Positions 10,718 through 20,110 of a DNA stretch of 64,000 nt are shown piece by piece. The translations under genes and the position numbers were made by a program. Each line of letters opens with the position of its first letter. Position 1 is the first letter of the stretch. The DNA is from Candidatus Palauibacter rhopaloidicola (GTDB lineage Bacteria > Gemmatimonadota > Gemmatimonadetes > Palauibacterales > Palauibacteraceae), in contig JAPPGH010000062.1 of the NCBI GenBank assembly GCA_026914155.1, positions 1-64,000 on the forward strand, written 5' to 3'. The notes under the pieces are model-generated. The model saw nothing but the letters and a program-made list of their open reading frames with translations, did not search any database and had not been told where the DNA came from.

Positions 10718-11728
10718 GTGAGTCCGGCGTTCGATGCGGGGGGGCTCGCCGGCCGCATCGCGGGCGGCGAGCCCCTGGCGCTGGCCCGGGGGATCTCGCA
10801 CGTCGAGAACGAGAGCGACGGATTCGAGGCGCTTCTGGAGCGGCTGGACGGGCGCACCGGACGCGCGCGGCGCATCGGCATCACAGGGCCTCCCGGCGCC
10901 GGTAAATCGACGCTGACAGCGGCACTTACGCGGCATTACCTCGACCAGTCTCTCAAGGTCGGGATCGTCGCCGTGGACCCGACGAGCCCGTTCACCGGCG
11001 GGGCCCTGCTCGGCGACCGCATCCGCATGGGCGAACTCTCCACCGAGCCCGGCGTCTTCATCCGCTCGATGGCGAGCCGCGGATCGCTCGGCGGCCTCGC
11101 GACCGCGACGCGGGAAGCCGCCGACCTCATGGACGCCGCCGGTTACGACCGCGTGATCCTGGAGACGCTCGGCGTTGGGCAGGCGGAACTCGACATCGCC
11201 GTTTCCGCCGACACGACCGCCGTCGTCCTCGTCCCGGAGTCGGGAGATGGGGTGCAGGCGATGAAGGCCGGGCTCATGGAGGTGGCGGATCTCTTCGTCA
11301 TCAACAAGTCGGACCGGCCCGGCGCCGACCGGCTGGAGAAGGAGATCGCGATCATCATGTCGATCCGCTTCGCGAACCGCCCCGCGACCGGCGCGGCGGG
11401 CGACCCCGGCGACGGCGCCGAAGCCTGGCGCATGCCGATCACGCAGACGGTTGCGTCCGAAGCCCGCGGGATCGAGGAGTTCGCGGCGCACCTGGACCGG
11501 CACTTCGACTGGCTCCGGTCGACCGGAAGGCTCGAGGCGAACCGCCGCGCCGCCCGCCTCCGCCGCGCGCACGACGCGCTCCTCCGCCGCTCCCAACGCG
11601 ACGCGCAGCGGATCTGGCGCGCGGCCTCCCCGGAGACGCTGGATTCCGGCGCTTCCCCCTACGCGATCGCGCGCCGGCTGTACGAGGACTTCAGGGAGGG
11701 TCTCAGGGGAAGCCTCAGGGGAACCTGA
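10718..11728 (+). CDS. meaB: methylmalonyl-CoA mutase-associated GTPase MeaB
   Basis: A 336-residue G3E-family GTPase starting at GTG 10718. The P-loop GPPGAGKST is at residues 57-65. The switch region DPTSPFTGGALLGDR follows, and NKSD supplies base recognition. The ending (...YAIARRLYEDF) is typical of MeaB/ArgK. MeaB gates cofactor B12 transfer to, and protects, methylmalonyl-CoA mutase. The mutase catalytic gene lies about 950 bases further on, separated by one minus-strand gene whose 3' end overlaps meaB by 14 bases. Confidence 0.93.
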   Translation: MSPAFDAGGLAGRIAGGEPLALARGISHVENESDGFEALLERLDGRTGRARRIGITGPPGAGKSTLTAALTRHYLDQSLKVGIVAVDPTSPFTGGALLGDRIRMGELSTEPGVFIRSMASRGSLGGLATATREAADLMDAAGYDRVILETLGVGQAELDIAVSADTTAVVLVPESGDGVQAMKAGLMEVADLFVINKSDRPGADRLEKEIAIIMSIRFANRPATGAAGDPGDGAEAWRMPITQTVASEARGIEEFAAHLDRHFDWLRSTGRLEANRRAARLRRAHDALLRRSQRDAQRIWRAASPETLDSGASPYAIARRLYEDFREGLRGSLRGT

Positions 11729-12533
11729 CGACGAGTCCCGTCCCCGTGAAGAAGCCCGTGGCGGACTCGTTCAGCCCCACGCCGACGCGGATGTCCCACT
11801 GCAGATCGTCGCTGAAACTCCAGGTGAACCCGCCGTTGGCGTAGTGTTCCGCCCGGGTCCCCTGCGGCTCCGCGTGGAAGAAGGCGAACCACTCCGCGTA
11901 GACCCCGGCCCGCGCGCCCACGGCGAACCCGGCCACGGCCGACTGCGCCCACTCGGCGTACTCCCGCTCGCCGCCGCGCGCCACCGTCAGCGCCCGGTTC
12001 ACCTGCGTGCTGCCCGCCAGCGAGACATCCTCCGTGACGTCCCAGCCGTAGGTGAGGTTCACCCCCGGCAGCGTGCGGTCGCTCGTGAACGCATCGCTCC
12101 CCGTGGGGACGGTCACCTGGGGAAGGACCGCCAGCGCGGGCCGCAGCCCCTCCTGTTCGGCCAACAACAGCTTTGTGCCCAGGTAAAGGTCTTCCATTCC
12201 GGTCTCGGTGAAGCTTCGCCCGTCCGCCCCGGCGCCCACGGACACCGGGCTCAGGCCCAGCCGAAGTTCGAGTCGCTCGCCGAGCACTCCGATCCGGAGG
12301 AGAGGTTCGCCCAGCGAGTGCGTCCACACGCCGCCGCGGCCGCCCTCCGGCCGGTCGTACTCGTACGTGTAGCCGAACTCGAGCTGGACCACGCCGCGCC
12401 CCACCGTCGCCGCCGCCTCGGTGAAGTCCGGCCGGTCCGCCACGAGCGGTCCCCGCTGCCCGTAGGCGGACCCGGCGGTCATCGCGAAGAGCGACCCGAT
12501 CGCGAGAGCCCGACCCATCCATCGTCTGCGCAT
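11715..12533 (-). CDS. transporter-like outer membrane beta-barrel protein (Phenol_MetA_deg type)
   Basis: A 272-residue protein with a signal peptide (MRRRWMGRALAIGSLFAM...AYG, cleavage near residue 25). The mature part begins RGPLVADRPDFTEAAATVGRG, the conserved opening of the MetA-pathway/transporter barrel family, with alternating-hydrophobic strands throughout and a final aromatic residue near the C-terminus (VVRFP). Members are outer-membrane pores of poorly defined substrate. The 3' end is convergent with meaB, and the 5' end faces the methylmalonyl-CoA mutase promoter region, so the gene is inserted between two functionally linked genes. Confidence 0.7.
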   Translation of the reverse strand: MRRRWMGRALAIGSLFAMTAGSAYGQRGPLVADRPDFTEAAATVGRGVVQLEFGYTYEYDRPEGGRGGVWTHSLGEPLLRIGVLGERLELRLGLSPVSVGAGADGRSFTETGMEDLYLGTKLLLAEQEGLRPALAVLPQVTVPTGSDAFTSDRTLPGVNLTYGWDVTEDVSLAGSTQVNRALTVARGGEREYAEWAQSAVAGFAVGARAGVYAEWFAFFHAEPQGTRAEHYANGGFTWSFSDDLQWDIRVGVGLNESATGFFTGTGLVVRFP

Positions 12534-12587
12534 TATCTTGATCTTGCCTCTCTCAGGCGTTCACGGCCTGGTGTGGTCTGCACGGGC

Positions 12588-12605
12588 ACGTTCCCGCGGG
12601 AACGT
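12588..12605. promoter_or_regulatory. 18-bp palindrome, copy 1, upstream of the methylmalonyl-CoA mutase gene
   Basis: ACGTTCCCGCGGGAACGT is a perfect palindrome, identical to the one at 27126-27143. CTACTTTG (12613-12620) lies about eight bases downstream, placing the dyad at the -35 position of a promoter about 60 bases before the start at 12680. This is consistent with an operator for a dimeric regulator shared by two loci. Confidence 0.55.
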
Positions 12606-12679
12606 CCGTTCCCTACTTTGGGAGCCGGTAGCGCGCGGCAGGGAGGCCGCGGCGTGAGCCGGACGATACAGGACGGGGC

Positions 12680-14347
12680 ATGAGCAAGCACGGCGCGCTG
12701 AGCGATCAACTCGAGTTGTGGGAGGCGGTCTTCCGCCAGGCGCCGCAGCGCGACGACACCAGCTTCCGGAGCATCTCCGGGCGCGAGATCAAGCCGCTCT
12801 ACACCCCCCTCGACGCCGGCGACACCGGCCCCGCGGGATACCTGGACCGGCTCGGCACGCCCGGCGAGTTTCCGTTCACGCGCGGCCCGTACCATTCGAT
12901 GTACCGCACGAAGCTGTGGACGATGCGGCTCTTCTCCGGCTTCGCCACCGCGCACGAGACGAACGAGCGCTACAAGTACCTCCTCAGGCGCGGACAGACC
13001 GGGCTTTCCGTCGCCTTCGACTTCCCCACCCTCATGGGGTACGACTCCGACGACCGCCGCTCCGAGGGAGAAGTGGGGAAGTGCGGCGTCGCCATCTCGA
13101 GCCTCGCCGACATGGAGACGCTCTTCGACGGGATCCCGCTCGACAGGGTCTCCGTGTCGATGACGATCAACGGGCCCGCGCTCATGCTGTACGCCTTCCT
13201 CCTGGTGACGGCGGAGAACCAGGGGGTGCCGCTCGACCGGGTCCGGGGGACGATCCAGAACGACATCCTCAAGGAATACCAGGCCCAGCACGCGTGGATC
13301 TTCCCGCCCGAGCCCGCGCTCAAGATCATCGCCGACATCTTCGAGTGGTCGGCGGACGCGGCGCCGCGCTTCAACACGATCTCCATCTCCGGCTACCACA
13401 TCCGCGAGGCGGGGGCGACCGCCGCGCAGGAACTCGCCTACACGCTCAAGAACGGCTTCACCTACGTGGAGCGGGGCATCGAACGCGGGCTCGACGTGGA
13501 CAGCTTCGCGCCGCGGCTCTCCTTCTTCTGGGACGTGCACAACGACTTCTTCGAGGAGATCGCGAAGTTCCGGGCGGGCCGCCGCATCTGGGCCCGGCAC
13601 ATGCGCGACGTGTACGGCGCCCGGGATCCCCGGAGCCTGAGGCTGCGCACGCACGCCCAGACGGCCGGCGTCTCGCTCACGGCCCAGCAGCCGCACAACA
13701 ACATCGTGCGGGTCGCGTACCAGGCGATGGCGGCGGCGCTCGGCGGCACGCAGTCGCTGCACACGAACGCGATGGACGAGACGCTCGCGCTTCCCACCGA
13801 GGAGGCGGCGAAGATCGCCCTCCGCACGCAGCAGATCCTCGCCTACGAGACGGGGGTCCCGAACACGATCGATCCCCTCGCGGGTTCCTACTACGTCGAG
13901 TCGCTGACGGACGAACTCGAGGCGGAGGCGGAGGACATCTTCCGCGAGATCGACGACATCGGCGGGGTCGTGTACGGGATCGAGTCCGGCTACTTCCAGG
14001 CGCAGATCGCGGCTTCCGCGCGCCGGTTTCAGGATGAGGTGGAGAAGGGGACGCAGACCATCGTGGGCGTGAACCGGTTCGAGGATGCGGAGGAGCCCCC
14101 GATCGAGATTCTGAGAATAGGGGAGGAGGCCGCGGCGAAGCAGGAGGCGCGGCTGGCGGATCTCCGCGCGCGCCGCGACTCCGGCGCGGTGGAGCGGGCG
14201 CTCGAGGCGCTGGGGCGGGCCGCGCGCGAGGACGAGAACCTGCTGCCGCCCCTGCTCGACGCCGTGCGGGCCTACGCGACGCTGGGCGAGATCCGGATCG
14301 TGCTGGAGAAGGTGTACGGCCGCTTCAAGGAGCCTGTGGCCTTCTGA
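12680..14347 (+). CDS. methylmalonyl-CoA mutase catalytic (large) subunit, split type
   Basis: A 555-residue TIM-barrel acyl-CoA mutase. The N-terminal GEFPFTRGPYHSMYRTKLWTMR is the substrate-channel signature; GLSVAFDFPTLMGYDSDD, FNTISISGYHIREAGA and the HNNIVRVAYQAMAAALGGTQSLHTNA block that contacts substrate and cofactor are all present. It ends after the linker helices without a B12-binding (DxHxxG) domain, so it is the split form that needs a separate cobalamin subunit, not in this window. It interconverts methylmalonyl-CoA and succinyl-CoA in propionate and branched-chain catabolism. MeaB is encoded nearby. The promoter carries the shared palindrome. Confidence 0.9.
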   Translation: MSKHGALSDQLELWEAVFRQAPQRDDTSFRSISGREIKPLYTPLDAGDTGPAGYLDRLGTPGEFPFTRGPYHSMYRTKLWTMRLFSGFATAHETNERYKYLLRRGQTGLSVAFDFPTLMGYDSDDRRSEGEVGKCGVAISSLADMETLFDGIPLDRVSVSMTINGPALMLYAFLLVTAENQGVPLDRVRGTIQNDILKEYQAQHAWIFPPEPALKIIADIFEWSADAAPRFNTISISGYHIREAGATAAQELAYTLKNGFTYVERGIERGLDVDSFAPRLSFFWDVHNDFFEEIAKFRAGRRIWARHMRDVYGARDPRSLRLRTHAQTAGVSLTAQQPHNNIVRVAYQAMAAALGGTQSLHTNAMDETLALPTEEAAKIALRTQQILAYETGVPNTIDPLAGSYYVESLTDELEAEAEDIFREIDDIGGVVYGIESGYFQAQIAASARRFQDEVEKGTQTIVGVNRFEDAEEPPIEILRIGEEAAAKQEARLADLRARRDSGAVERALEALGRAAREDENLLPPLLDAVRAYATLGEIRIVLEKVYGRFKEPVAF

Positions 14348-14424
14348 AGCGACGAGACCCCGCCGCCGGAACCTCCGACGACACCCTTTTCGGGCTCTCC
14401 GCGCTGCATCAGGGCCCGCCCCAG

Positions 14425-15336
14425 GTGCCCGGAAGGGGCGACCTCGACTTCTCCCGCGCGGTGCTCGACCAGCTGTACAGCTACCGGCCGAAGCGCGAAG
14501 GCATCGCCTATCCGCTGTGGCTCCTGACGGGGATTTTCGGCGGCCACCGCTTCTATCTCGACCGTCCCGGCACCGGCCTCCTCATGCTCCTCACGCTCGG
14601 AGGTGCGGGGCTGTGGTGGCTGCTGGATGTGCTCCTGATTCCGCGCATGGTGCGGAAGTTCAACGAAGACCAGGCGCGGCGGCGATTCCTGGGCCTCCCG
14701 CCGCGCCAGCTCGCCTTCATGCCGGCCAAGGGGGAGACGCTCCCGCCGGAGCCGCACTGGGCCGCCAAGCGGGGGACGCGCGTCCGCCTGGTCGCCGACT
14801 CCGTCGTGATGATGCTGGCGGGCGGGTCGATGGGCGCCTTCGCGCGCGGCTTCGGGATCTACGAGCCGATCGTCGCGGCGCTCGCGCTCATCGCGATCAC
14901 CCTGCTGGGAACGCGCTGGGCCGCCCTCTCCAACCTGCCAATCCTGCGGGGGTTCGACCGCTGGGCGCACCGGCTGCGCCTGTTCTACTACACGAACGAT
15001 CCCGGCGGGGCCGTGTCGCTCGCCTTCCGCCAGGTACTGGCCGCGTTCGCCATCCTCCGCAGGCGCCGGCGCGCCGAGGCCAAGCTCTACCTGCAGTTCG
15101 GCGTCTGGTTCACGATCATCTTCACCGTCTTCGACATCATCGAGGCGAGCAGCGGCACGGGGGGCTTCACGTTTTCCCTGGTGCAGGACTTCTACATGAC
15201 GCTGTTCGCGACCTACGCCTTCGCCGCCCCGATCGGGGCGATCCTCAACAAGCACGTCCTCCTCCAGCGCAGCGACCGCGTGATTTGGGTGCTCAGCGGC
15301 GTCGCCGTACTGTTCATCCTGACGGGCGTCTTCTGA
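14425..15336 (+). CDS. TM2-domain integral membrane protein
   Basis: A 303-residue protein starting at GTG 14425. Residues about 25-75 (YPLWLLTGIFGGHRFYLDRPGTG...GGAGLWWLLDVL) are a TM2 domain, a pair of membrane helices with the GxHRFYLG-type turn. Three or four more hydrophobic segments follow (near 135-165, 230-250, 265-300). The function is unknown. The last 54 bases of this gene recur, diverged but in frame, at 16164-16217 between the two downstream barrel genes, showing that this gene formed one end of a tandem duplication. Confidence 0.7.
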   Translation: MPGRGDLDFSRAVLDQLYSYRPKREGIAYPLWLLTGIFGGHRFYLDRPGTGLLMLLTLGGAGLWWLLDVLLIPRMVRKFNEDQARRRFLGLPPRQLAFMPAKGETLPPEPHWAAKRGTRVRLVADSVVMMLAGGSMGAFARGFGIYEPIVAALALIAITLLGTRWAALSNLPILRGFDRWAHRLRLFYYTNDPGGAVSLAFRQVLAAFAILRRRRRAEAKLYLQFGVWFTIIFTVFDIIEASSGTGGFTFSLVQDFYMTLFATYAFAAPIGAILNKHVLLQRSDRVIWVLSGVAVLFILTGVF

Positions 15337-15448
15337 CACGAGGGGTCATCGCGCCGACGCCCGGGAGAGTGACCTGCCACGGCCTCCGGCCGTCATTCCC
15401 CTGATTCACGGGTACATGGACGATCACTTCGCCGCGAAAGGGGTTCCA

Positions 15449-16123
15449 ATGCTGCGCAGACTCGTCGCGTCACTTCTCCCGCTGCTCGTCGCCGCTCCGC
15501 TCATGGCGCAGACGATGGTGGGAATCAGGGCCGGGCTGAACCGGGCCACGTTCTCCGCGTTCGTCGAGGAGGAGCTATTGGAGCTTGAGAACCTCGGCGG
15601 CGCCACGAGCGAGGATCCCCGCATGGGGGCGATCGCGGGGATCGATGTTGCCTTCCCTCTGACATCTGCCGTGGAGCTTCGCCTCGGGGGTGCGTACGCG
15701 CAGAAGGGGTACAGCCTGAGCCTTTCCGGACCCGGCGGCAGCGGGTTCACGGGTTTCGAGATGGACTATCTTCAGTTCTCGGCCCTGGCGAGAGTCGGGT
15801 CGGCGCGAGACGGCCCGGTATCGGTCGGCGTCCTGTTGGGTCCGTGGATGGCCTATCGCGTTTCCTGCCAGTTGAGCGTGGATTTCGATCTTGAGGAATT
15901 CGGTCCGATCAGGGAGTCGGGATCGTGCTCGGCCGACGGAGCGAAGATCGATTTCGGCGTTGCGGCCGGGGGCGGGGTGGAACTGGCGGTGTCGGATGGC
16001 CTCAGCCTGGGGCTGGACCTGGTGTACTCACTCGGACTCTCGCGGATCGATGACGACCCGGACTCCCCCAAGAACCGGAGTCTCGCGGTTCAGGCCGGCG
16101 TCGTGATCCCGGTCGGAGGCTGA
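15449..16123 (+). CDS. PorT/OmpA-like outer membrane beta-barrel protein (paralogue 1)
   Basis: About 224 residues from ATG 15449, chosen because GAAAGGGG precedes it and the signal peptide MLRRLVASLLPLLVAAPLMA begins there. The mature N-terminus TMVGIRAGLNRATF is the family opening. The C-terminal half has AYRVSC, GSC and IDFGVAAGGGVELAV, and strands alternate to the end (VVIPVGG). Two cysteines about 30 residues apart are conserved in all four paralogues of this window and probably form a loop disulfide. It resembles the OMP_b-brl_2 group of eight-stranded barrels of unknown role. Confidence 0.7.
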   Translation: MLRRLVASLLPLLVAAPLMAQTMVGIRAGLNRATFSAFVEEELLELENLGGATSEDPRMGAIAGIDVAFPLTSAVELRLGGAYAQKGYSLSLSGPGGSGFTGFEMDYLQFSALARVGSARDGPVSVGVLLGPWMAYRVSCQLSVDFDLEEFGPIRESGSCSADGAKIDFGVAAGGGVELAVSDGLSLGLDLVYSLGLSRIDDDPDSPKNRSLAVQAGVVIPVGG

Positions 16124-16163
16124 AGCGGACGGCGTAAGGCAACTGCGCGTGCCGGGCTCCTGC

Positions 16164-16217
16164 ATTTGGGCGCTGAGCGGCGTCGCCATACTGTTCATCG
16201 CAACGAGTCTCTTCTGA
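16164..16217 (+). pseudogene. duplicated 3'-end fragment of the TM2-domain gene
   Basis: These 54 bases match the last 54 bases of the TM2 gene (15283-15336) at 45 of 54 positions by my own ungapped alignment. They keep the frame: the fragment would encode IWALSGVAILFIATSLF then a stop, against IWVLSGVAVLFILTGVF then a stop. It has no start codon of its own. It sits directly before the second barrel gene just as the TM2 gene sits before the first, marking a tandem duplication unit. Confidence 0.8.
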
Positions 16218-16232
16218 AAGGTCGGTTTGCAC

Positions 16233-16883
16233 ATGCGCAGAGTCGTCACGTCGCTCCTTCCGCTCCTGATCGCCGCCCCGCTGGTGGGGCAAACAACGCT
16301 CGGATTTCGTGGCGGGCTGAGCGACGCCACCATCTCCTCGGATCTGAACGATGTTGCGGACCAGGAGGCGCGGCGGGGTGTGATCGCGGGCCTCGACATC
16401 GCGTTTCCGGTCGGAAGCGCCGTCGAGCTTCGGATCGGCGGAGCCTATGTGCAGAAGGGTACGACCACGCCCGTGGACCTCCCGTCGGAAGGCATCCGGG
16501 GGTCGACCAGCATCGAGGCGGACTGGGTACAGGCATCGGCGCTCGTGCGCATCGGAACGCCTCGAGCCAGCGGAGCGTCCTTCGGTCTGCTGCTGGGCCC
16601 GTGGGCGGCTTCTCTCCTTTCCTGCGACGCGAGCCTGGATTACGACGTTGGCGGACTGGGACCGGTGAGCGAATCGCTGTCGTGCGACGATACGACGACA
16701 TCGACCGACTTCGGCGTCGCGGCGGGCGCGGGCGTGGAAATGGCGATTTCCGGCGGTCTGCGGCTCGGTGTCGATCTGATCTACTCGCTGGGGCTCGCGA
16801 ACGTCGACGACACGTCGACGGACACCATCAACACGCGGCACCTGGCGCTTCAGGCCGGGTTCGTGGTCCCGTTCGGAGGCTGA
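16233..16883 (+). CDS. PorT/OmpA-like outer membrane beta-barrel protein (paralogue 2)
   Basis: About 216 residues from ATG 16233; a TTG two codons earlier is possible. The signal peptide MRRVVTSLLPLLIAAPLVGQ is closely similar to that of the preceding paralogue, the mature part starts TTLGFRGGLSDATI, and the cysteine pair (LLSC...SLSC) and STDFGVAAGAGVEMAI are kept. It is the product of the tandem duplication marked by the TM2 remnant at 16164. The loops differ more than the strands do, as expected for surface-exposed segments. Confidence 0.7.
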   Translation: MRRVVTSLLPLLIAAPLVGQTTLGFRGGLSDATISSDLNDVADQEARRGVIAGLDIAFPVGSAVELRIGGAYVQKGTTTPVDLPSEGIRGSTSIEADWVQASALVRIGTPRASGASFGLLLGPWAASLLSCDASLDYDVGGLGPVSESLSCDDTTTSTDFGVAAGAGVEMAISGGLRLGVDLIYSLGLANVDDTSTDTINTRHLALQAGFVVPFGG

Positions 16884-16890
16884 CGAGATT

Positions 16891-16924
16891 CTCCCGCGCG
16901 TTCAGGGCACGAGCGCGCGGGGAG
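16891..16924. terminator. bidirectional hairpin between convergent genes
   Basis: CTCCCGCGCG (16891-16900) pairs with CGCGCGGGGAG (16914-16924) across a 13-base loop, with one bulge. It lies just after the barrel gene and overlaps the last codons of the convergent amidohydrolase gene. No strong U-tract is present. Confidence 0.4.
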
Positions 16925-19900
16925 GCTCCAGCAGGTCCTCGAGGCGGAAGATCTCGCCGTCCTTGAGCACGATGCGGGCGCGGCGGAGGTCCTCGATGTT
17001 CTCGAGCGGGTTGCCCTCGACGATGAGGATGTCGGCGAGCGCTCCGGCGGACAGGGTTCCGATCTCTCCTTCCATCGCGAGCGCCTCGGCGGCCACCGAC
17101 GTCGCCGTGCGCAGGGCTTCGACCTCGGTGAGGCCGCCCCAGACGTAGTTCTCGACCTCGGCGATGAGGGCGGCGCCGTAGGGGATGATGGGGGAGTCCG
17201 TCCCCGCCACCACCTTGCCTCCGCCGCGCACGACGCGAGTCACGGTACGGCCGGCGTCGGCGAGCAGCCCGTCGATGCCACCGGCCCGGCCCCTCGTGAG
17301 GGCGCGTTCGGTCATGGCCTCGGCCATCCCCTCGGGGAACACGGCCTCGAAGCGGGCGTCAGTCGTCCACGACGGGTCGTCGCCGACGGACTTCCACCAG
17401 CCGCCCATGAGGGCCATCGTCGGCGTAATCGTCATGCCGGAGGCGGTAAGGAGCTGGATCACGTCGTCGTACGTCCGGTACATCGCCGTCACCTTCGGCG
17501 AATAGCCGCGGCGGCTCGTGCCCGAGATGTGTTCGACGTGGTCCTGGCCGTGCGCGACGGCCGGATAGATCTCGTGACTCGCCACCGGAATCCCGATCCC
17601 GTGCGCGAACTCGATGATGCGGCGCTGGATGAGGTCCGGCATGCGGACGTAGGTCTTGATGAGGGAATAGCCCACGTGCTCGGCGCGGTCCAGCTCCAGC
17701 TCGAGGTTCCCGTTGGGGCCGAGGGAGCCGGCGCCCGAGTAGTAGATCCGGTTGCCGTCCATCGTGCGGCCGGTGGCGAACTCCCGCGGTCCGATGCGGC
17801 GGCCCGAGTCGATGGATTCCCGGCGCTCGGCGACCTCGTAGGGGTCGGAGGTGGGATCGCGGATCGTCGTCACCCCGTAGGCGAGAAAGGCGCGGCCCAG
17901 CGCCTCGCCCATCCCGTAGCCCATGTGCGAGTGCATGTCGACGAGGCCGGGAAGGACGGTGTGGTCGCTCGCGTCCACGACCTCGCCCCCCGCGTCGATG
18001 ACCGCCGCGAGCCGCGCGTCGCTGTGCGGGACGACGGAGACGATCCGGTTGCCCTCGATGATGAGGTTCATGTCGCGGGAGATCTCGTCCGAGACGCCGT
18101 CCCACACCCGCGCCGCGCGTACGACCACGGCGCCCTCGCGCGCGGGGCGTTGCCACTCCAGCCGCAGCGGAATCTCCTCGGAGCGGCCGTCGTCGAGGTG
18201 GTAGCGGCGAAGGCCGCGCGTCGACTGATAGACGATGGACCGGGAGTCGCCCGTCCACGAGATCGCGTCCGCGTGGTGGTTGGAGAGACGTACCGGCGGC
18301 CCGCTGGGCGCGCCCTCCGCGTCGACCTCGACCATCCACAGCACGCCCTCGCTGGCGTACGCCATGCGCCGCCCATCCGGCGACCACACCGGCCCGTCGA
18401 GCGCTCGCACCCCCATGTTCTCGTGATCGGCCGCCGTGACCCGGCGCGTCTCGCCGCCGTCCAGCGGCTGCAGGAGGATCTCGTTCCGCCCCTCCCGGAA
18501 GCGCGACGAATACTGGGAGAGGACGGACATCGCGATCGTCCGCCCATCCGGTGAGAACGACGGCCGGCTGGGGGCGAAGAGATCGTTGCGGATCGTGGCG
18601 AGTTCGCCCGTCGCGAGGTCCACGACCTGCACGGCGGCCTGCAGTCCCATGACCGAGGTGAAGACGATCCGGTCCCCGGCGGGGGAGAACACGGGGCCCA
18701 CCTCGCCGCCCGGCGCGGCGGTGACGCGCGTCTCGGTGCCGGTGGCCATGTCGCGCACCCAGATGTCGAGCGAGCCCGCCCGGTCCGAGGCGTAGGCAAG
18801 CCGCGAGCCGTCGCGCGACCACGCCGGCATCAGGTCGACGAAAGGGTCGTCCGTGAGCCGCCGGGGCGCCGCGCCGCCCTCGGCGATGTCGAGTAGCCAC
18901 AGGTCGCCGAGGGCGGTGAAGGCGATGTGGCGACCGTCCGGGGAGACCGCCGGGGCGACGATCCCCTGCACGGGCTCCGGTTCTCCCGCCTCGAACGAAC
19001 GCGGCGCGCGCTCGTAGTCGCGCCGCGTAAACGCGAACGTGGCCTCGAAGGGGATGTCCGCCCCCGGCGCGCCGTCCGCCGACACGCGCCGGATGCGGCC
19101 GTCGCCGGTGTAGGCGATCTCCACGGCGTCCGTCCCGTCCCCCATCCGGTCCCCCATCCGGTCTCCCATCCACATCGGACGGAAGGGGAAGACGTCCGCC
19201 CTCGCTTCGGTGAGGCGCGTCGGCGTGGTCGCGCCGCCGCCTCCGACCGCGCCGGCGTCGGCCACCCAGAGGCCGGTCTGGCCCTGGACGACGGCCGAGT
19301 ACGCGATCCGGCTCCCGTCCGGGCTCCACGCCGGTGAGATCGCGCCCGCGTTCCGCGCCACGACCCGGGTCGAGCCGCCGCTCTCGCGGACGACGATCGC
19401 CCCGAGGCCGCGGTCCGAGGCGTAGGCCAGGGATTCGCCATCCGGCGACCACTGCGGCGTGAACTCGTGCGTGGGCGCGTCCGTCACCCGCTGGAGGCGG
19501 CCGTCGCCAGGCCCGCCCGAGACATCGAGCGTCCAGATGTCGTAGTTGCCGGAACGATCCGACGCGAAGACGATCGCGCCGCCATCGGGAGAGTAGGCCG
19601 GCTCCCGTTCGTCGTAGGGACCGAAGGTGTGCTGCACCGGACCGGTCCCGTCGGGCGCGATCGACCAGATGTGCCAGCGCCCGTCCCGAAACGACTGGAA
19701 GGCGATCCGGCTCCCGTCCGGCGACCACTGCGGCTGGCGCGCGTCGTAGTACATGTCCGTGATCGCGCGCGCCTCGCCGCCCCCGGCGTCCATCACCCAC
19801 AGCGTCCCCTGCAGGTCGAGCACGATCCGGCTTCCGTCTGGCGAGACCGCCGCCGCCATGTTCGTCCCCTCGGAGACCGTGACCCGCACCTCCCGATCCT

Positions 19901-20036
19901 GGGCGTGCGCCGCCGTGGACAGGAGAAGCAGCGCTACCGGCGACAGAAACAGCGCTCCGGGCAGGAGAAGCCGCGCCGCCAGAGGGGTGAGCGCGCTGAA
20001 CGAAAGACGGCTGCGGGGCACCGATACCTGGGACAT
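16902..20036 (-). CDS. secreted amidohydrolase with N-terminal TolB/PD40 beta-propeller
   Basis: About 1,044 residues from ATG 20036, which follows GGAG, with a signal peptide ending ...AHAQ. Residues about 35-640 are repeated PD40/WD40-like blades, each with SPDG(S/R)-IAF and WSPDG motifs, forming one or two propellers. Residues about 645-1040 are an amidohydrolase: LPGLVDMHSHMGYG supplies the HxH metal ligands, SHEIYP and EHISG further histidines, and VVAGTDSPI the catalytic aspartate. Proteins of this layout are periplasmic peptidase or imidazolonepropionase-like hydrolases of unproven substrate. A short in-frame tandem repeat (MGDR three times, bases about 19138-19170) sits in one blade loop. 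Confidence 0.85.
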   Translation of the reverse strand: MSQVSVPRSRLSFSALTPLAARLLLPGALFLSPVALLLLSTAAHAQDREVRVTVSEGTNMAAAVSPDGSRIVLDLQGTLWVMDAGGGEARAITDMYYDARQPQWSPDGSRIAFQSFRDGRWHIWSIAPDGTGPVQHTFGPYDEREPAYSPDGGAIVFASDRSGNYDIWTLDVSGGPGDGRLQRVTDAPTHEFTPQWSPDGESLAYASDRGLGAIVVRESGGSTRVVARNAGAISPAWSPDGSRIAYSAVVQGQTGLWVADAGAVGGGGATTPTRLTEARADVFPFRPMWMGDRMGDRMGDGTDAVEIAYTGDGRIRRVSADGAPGADIPFEATFAFTRRDYERAPRSFEAGEPEPVQGIVAPAVSPDGRHIAFTALGDLWLLDIAEGGAAPRRLTDDPFVDLMPAWSRDGSRLAYASDRAGSLDIWVRDMATGTETRVTAAPGGEVGPVFSPAGDRIVFTSVMGLQAAVQVVDLATGELATIRNDLFAPSRPSFSPDGRTIAMSVLSQYSSRFREGRNEILLQPLDGGETRRVTAADHENMGVRALDGPVWSPDGRRMAYASEGVLWMVEVDAEGAPSGPPVRLSNHHADAISWTGDSRSIVYQSTRGLRRYHLDDGRSEEIPLRLEWQRPAREGAVVVRAARVWDGVSDEISRDMNLIIEGNRIVSVVPHSDARLAAVIDAGGEVVDASDHTVLPGLVDMHSHMGYGMGEALGRAFLAYGVTTIRDPTSDPYEVAERRESIDSGRRIGPREFATGRTMDGNRIYYSGAGSLGPNGNLELELDRAEHVGYSLIKTYVRMPDLIQRRIIEFAHGIGIPVASHEIYPAVAHGQDHVEHISGTSRRGYSPKVTAMYRTYDDVIQLLTASGMTITPTMALMGGWWKSVGDDPSWTTDARFEAVFPEGMAEAMTERALTRGRAGGIDGLLADAGRTVTRVVRGGGKVVAGTDSPIIPYGAALIAEVENYVWGGLTEVEALRTATSVAAEALAMEGEIGTLSAGALADILIVEGNPLENIEDLRRARIVLKDGEIFRLEDLLEPPRALVP

Positions 20037-20110
20037 GGAGTCAGCTCCGTTCTCGTGACGATGGGCTGGAAGATGATACGGTGCGCGCGTCACCCCCCGG
20101 CAAGACCCCG

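Noticed and set aside
19138-19170. Three tandem 12-base units in the amidohydrolase gene
   Set aside because: In-frame MGDR repeat in a propeller loop; a minor length polymorphism rather than a separate element.
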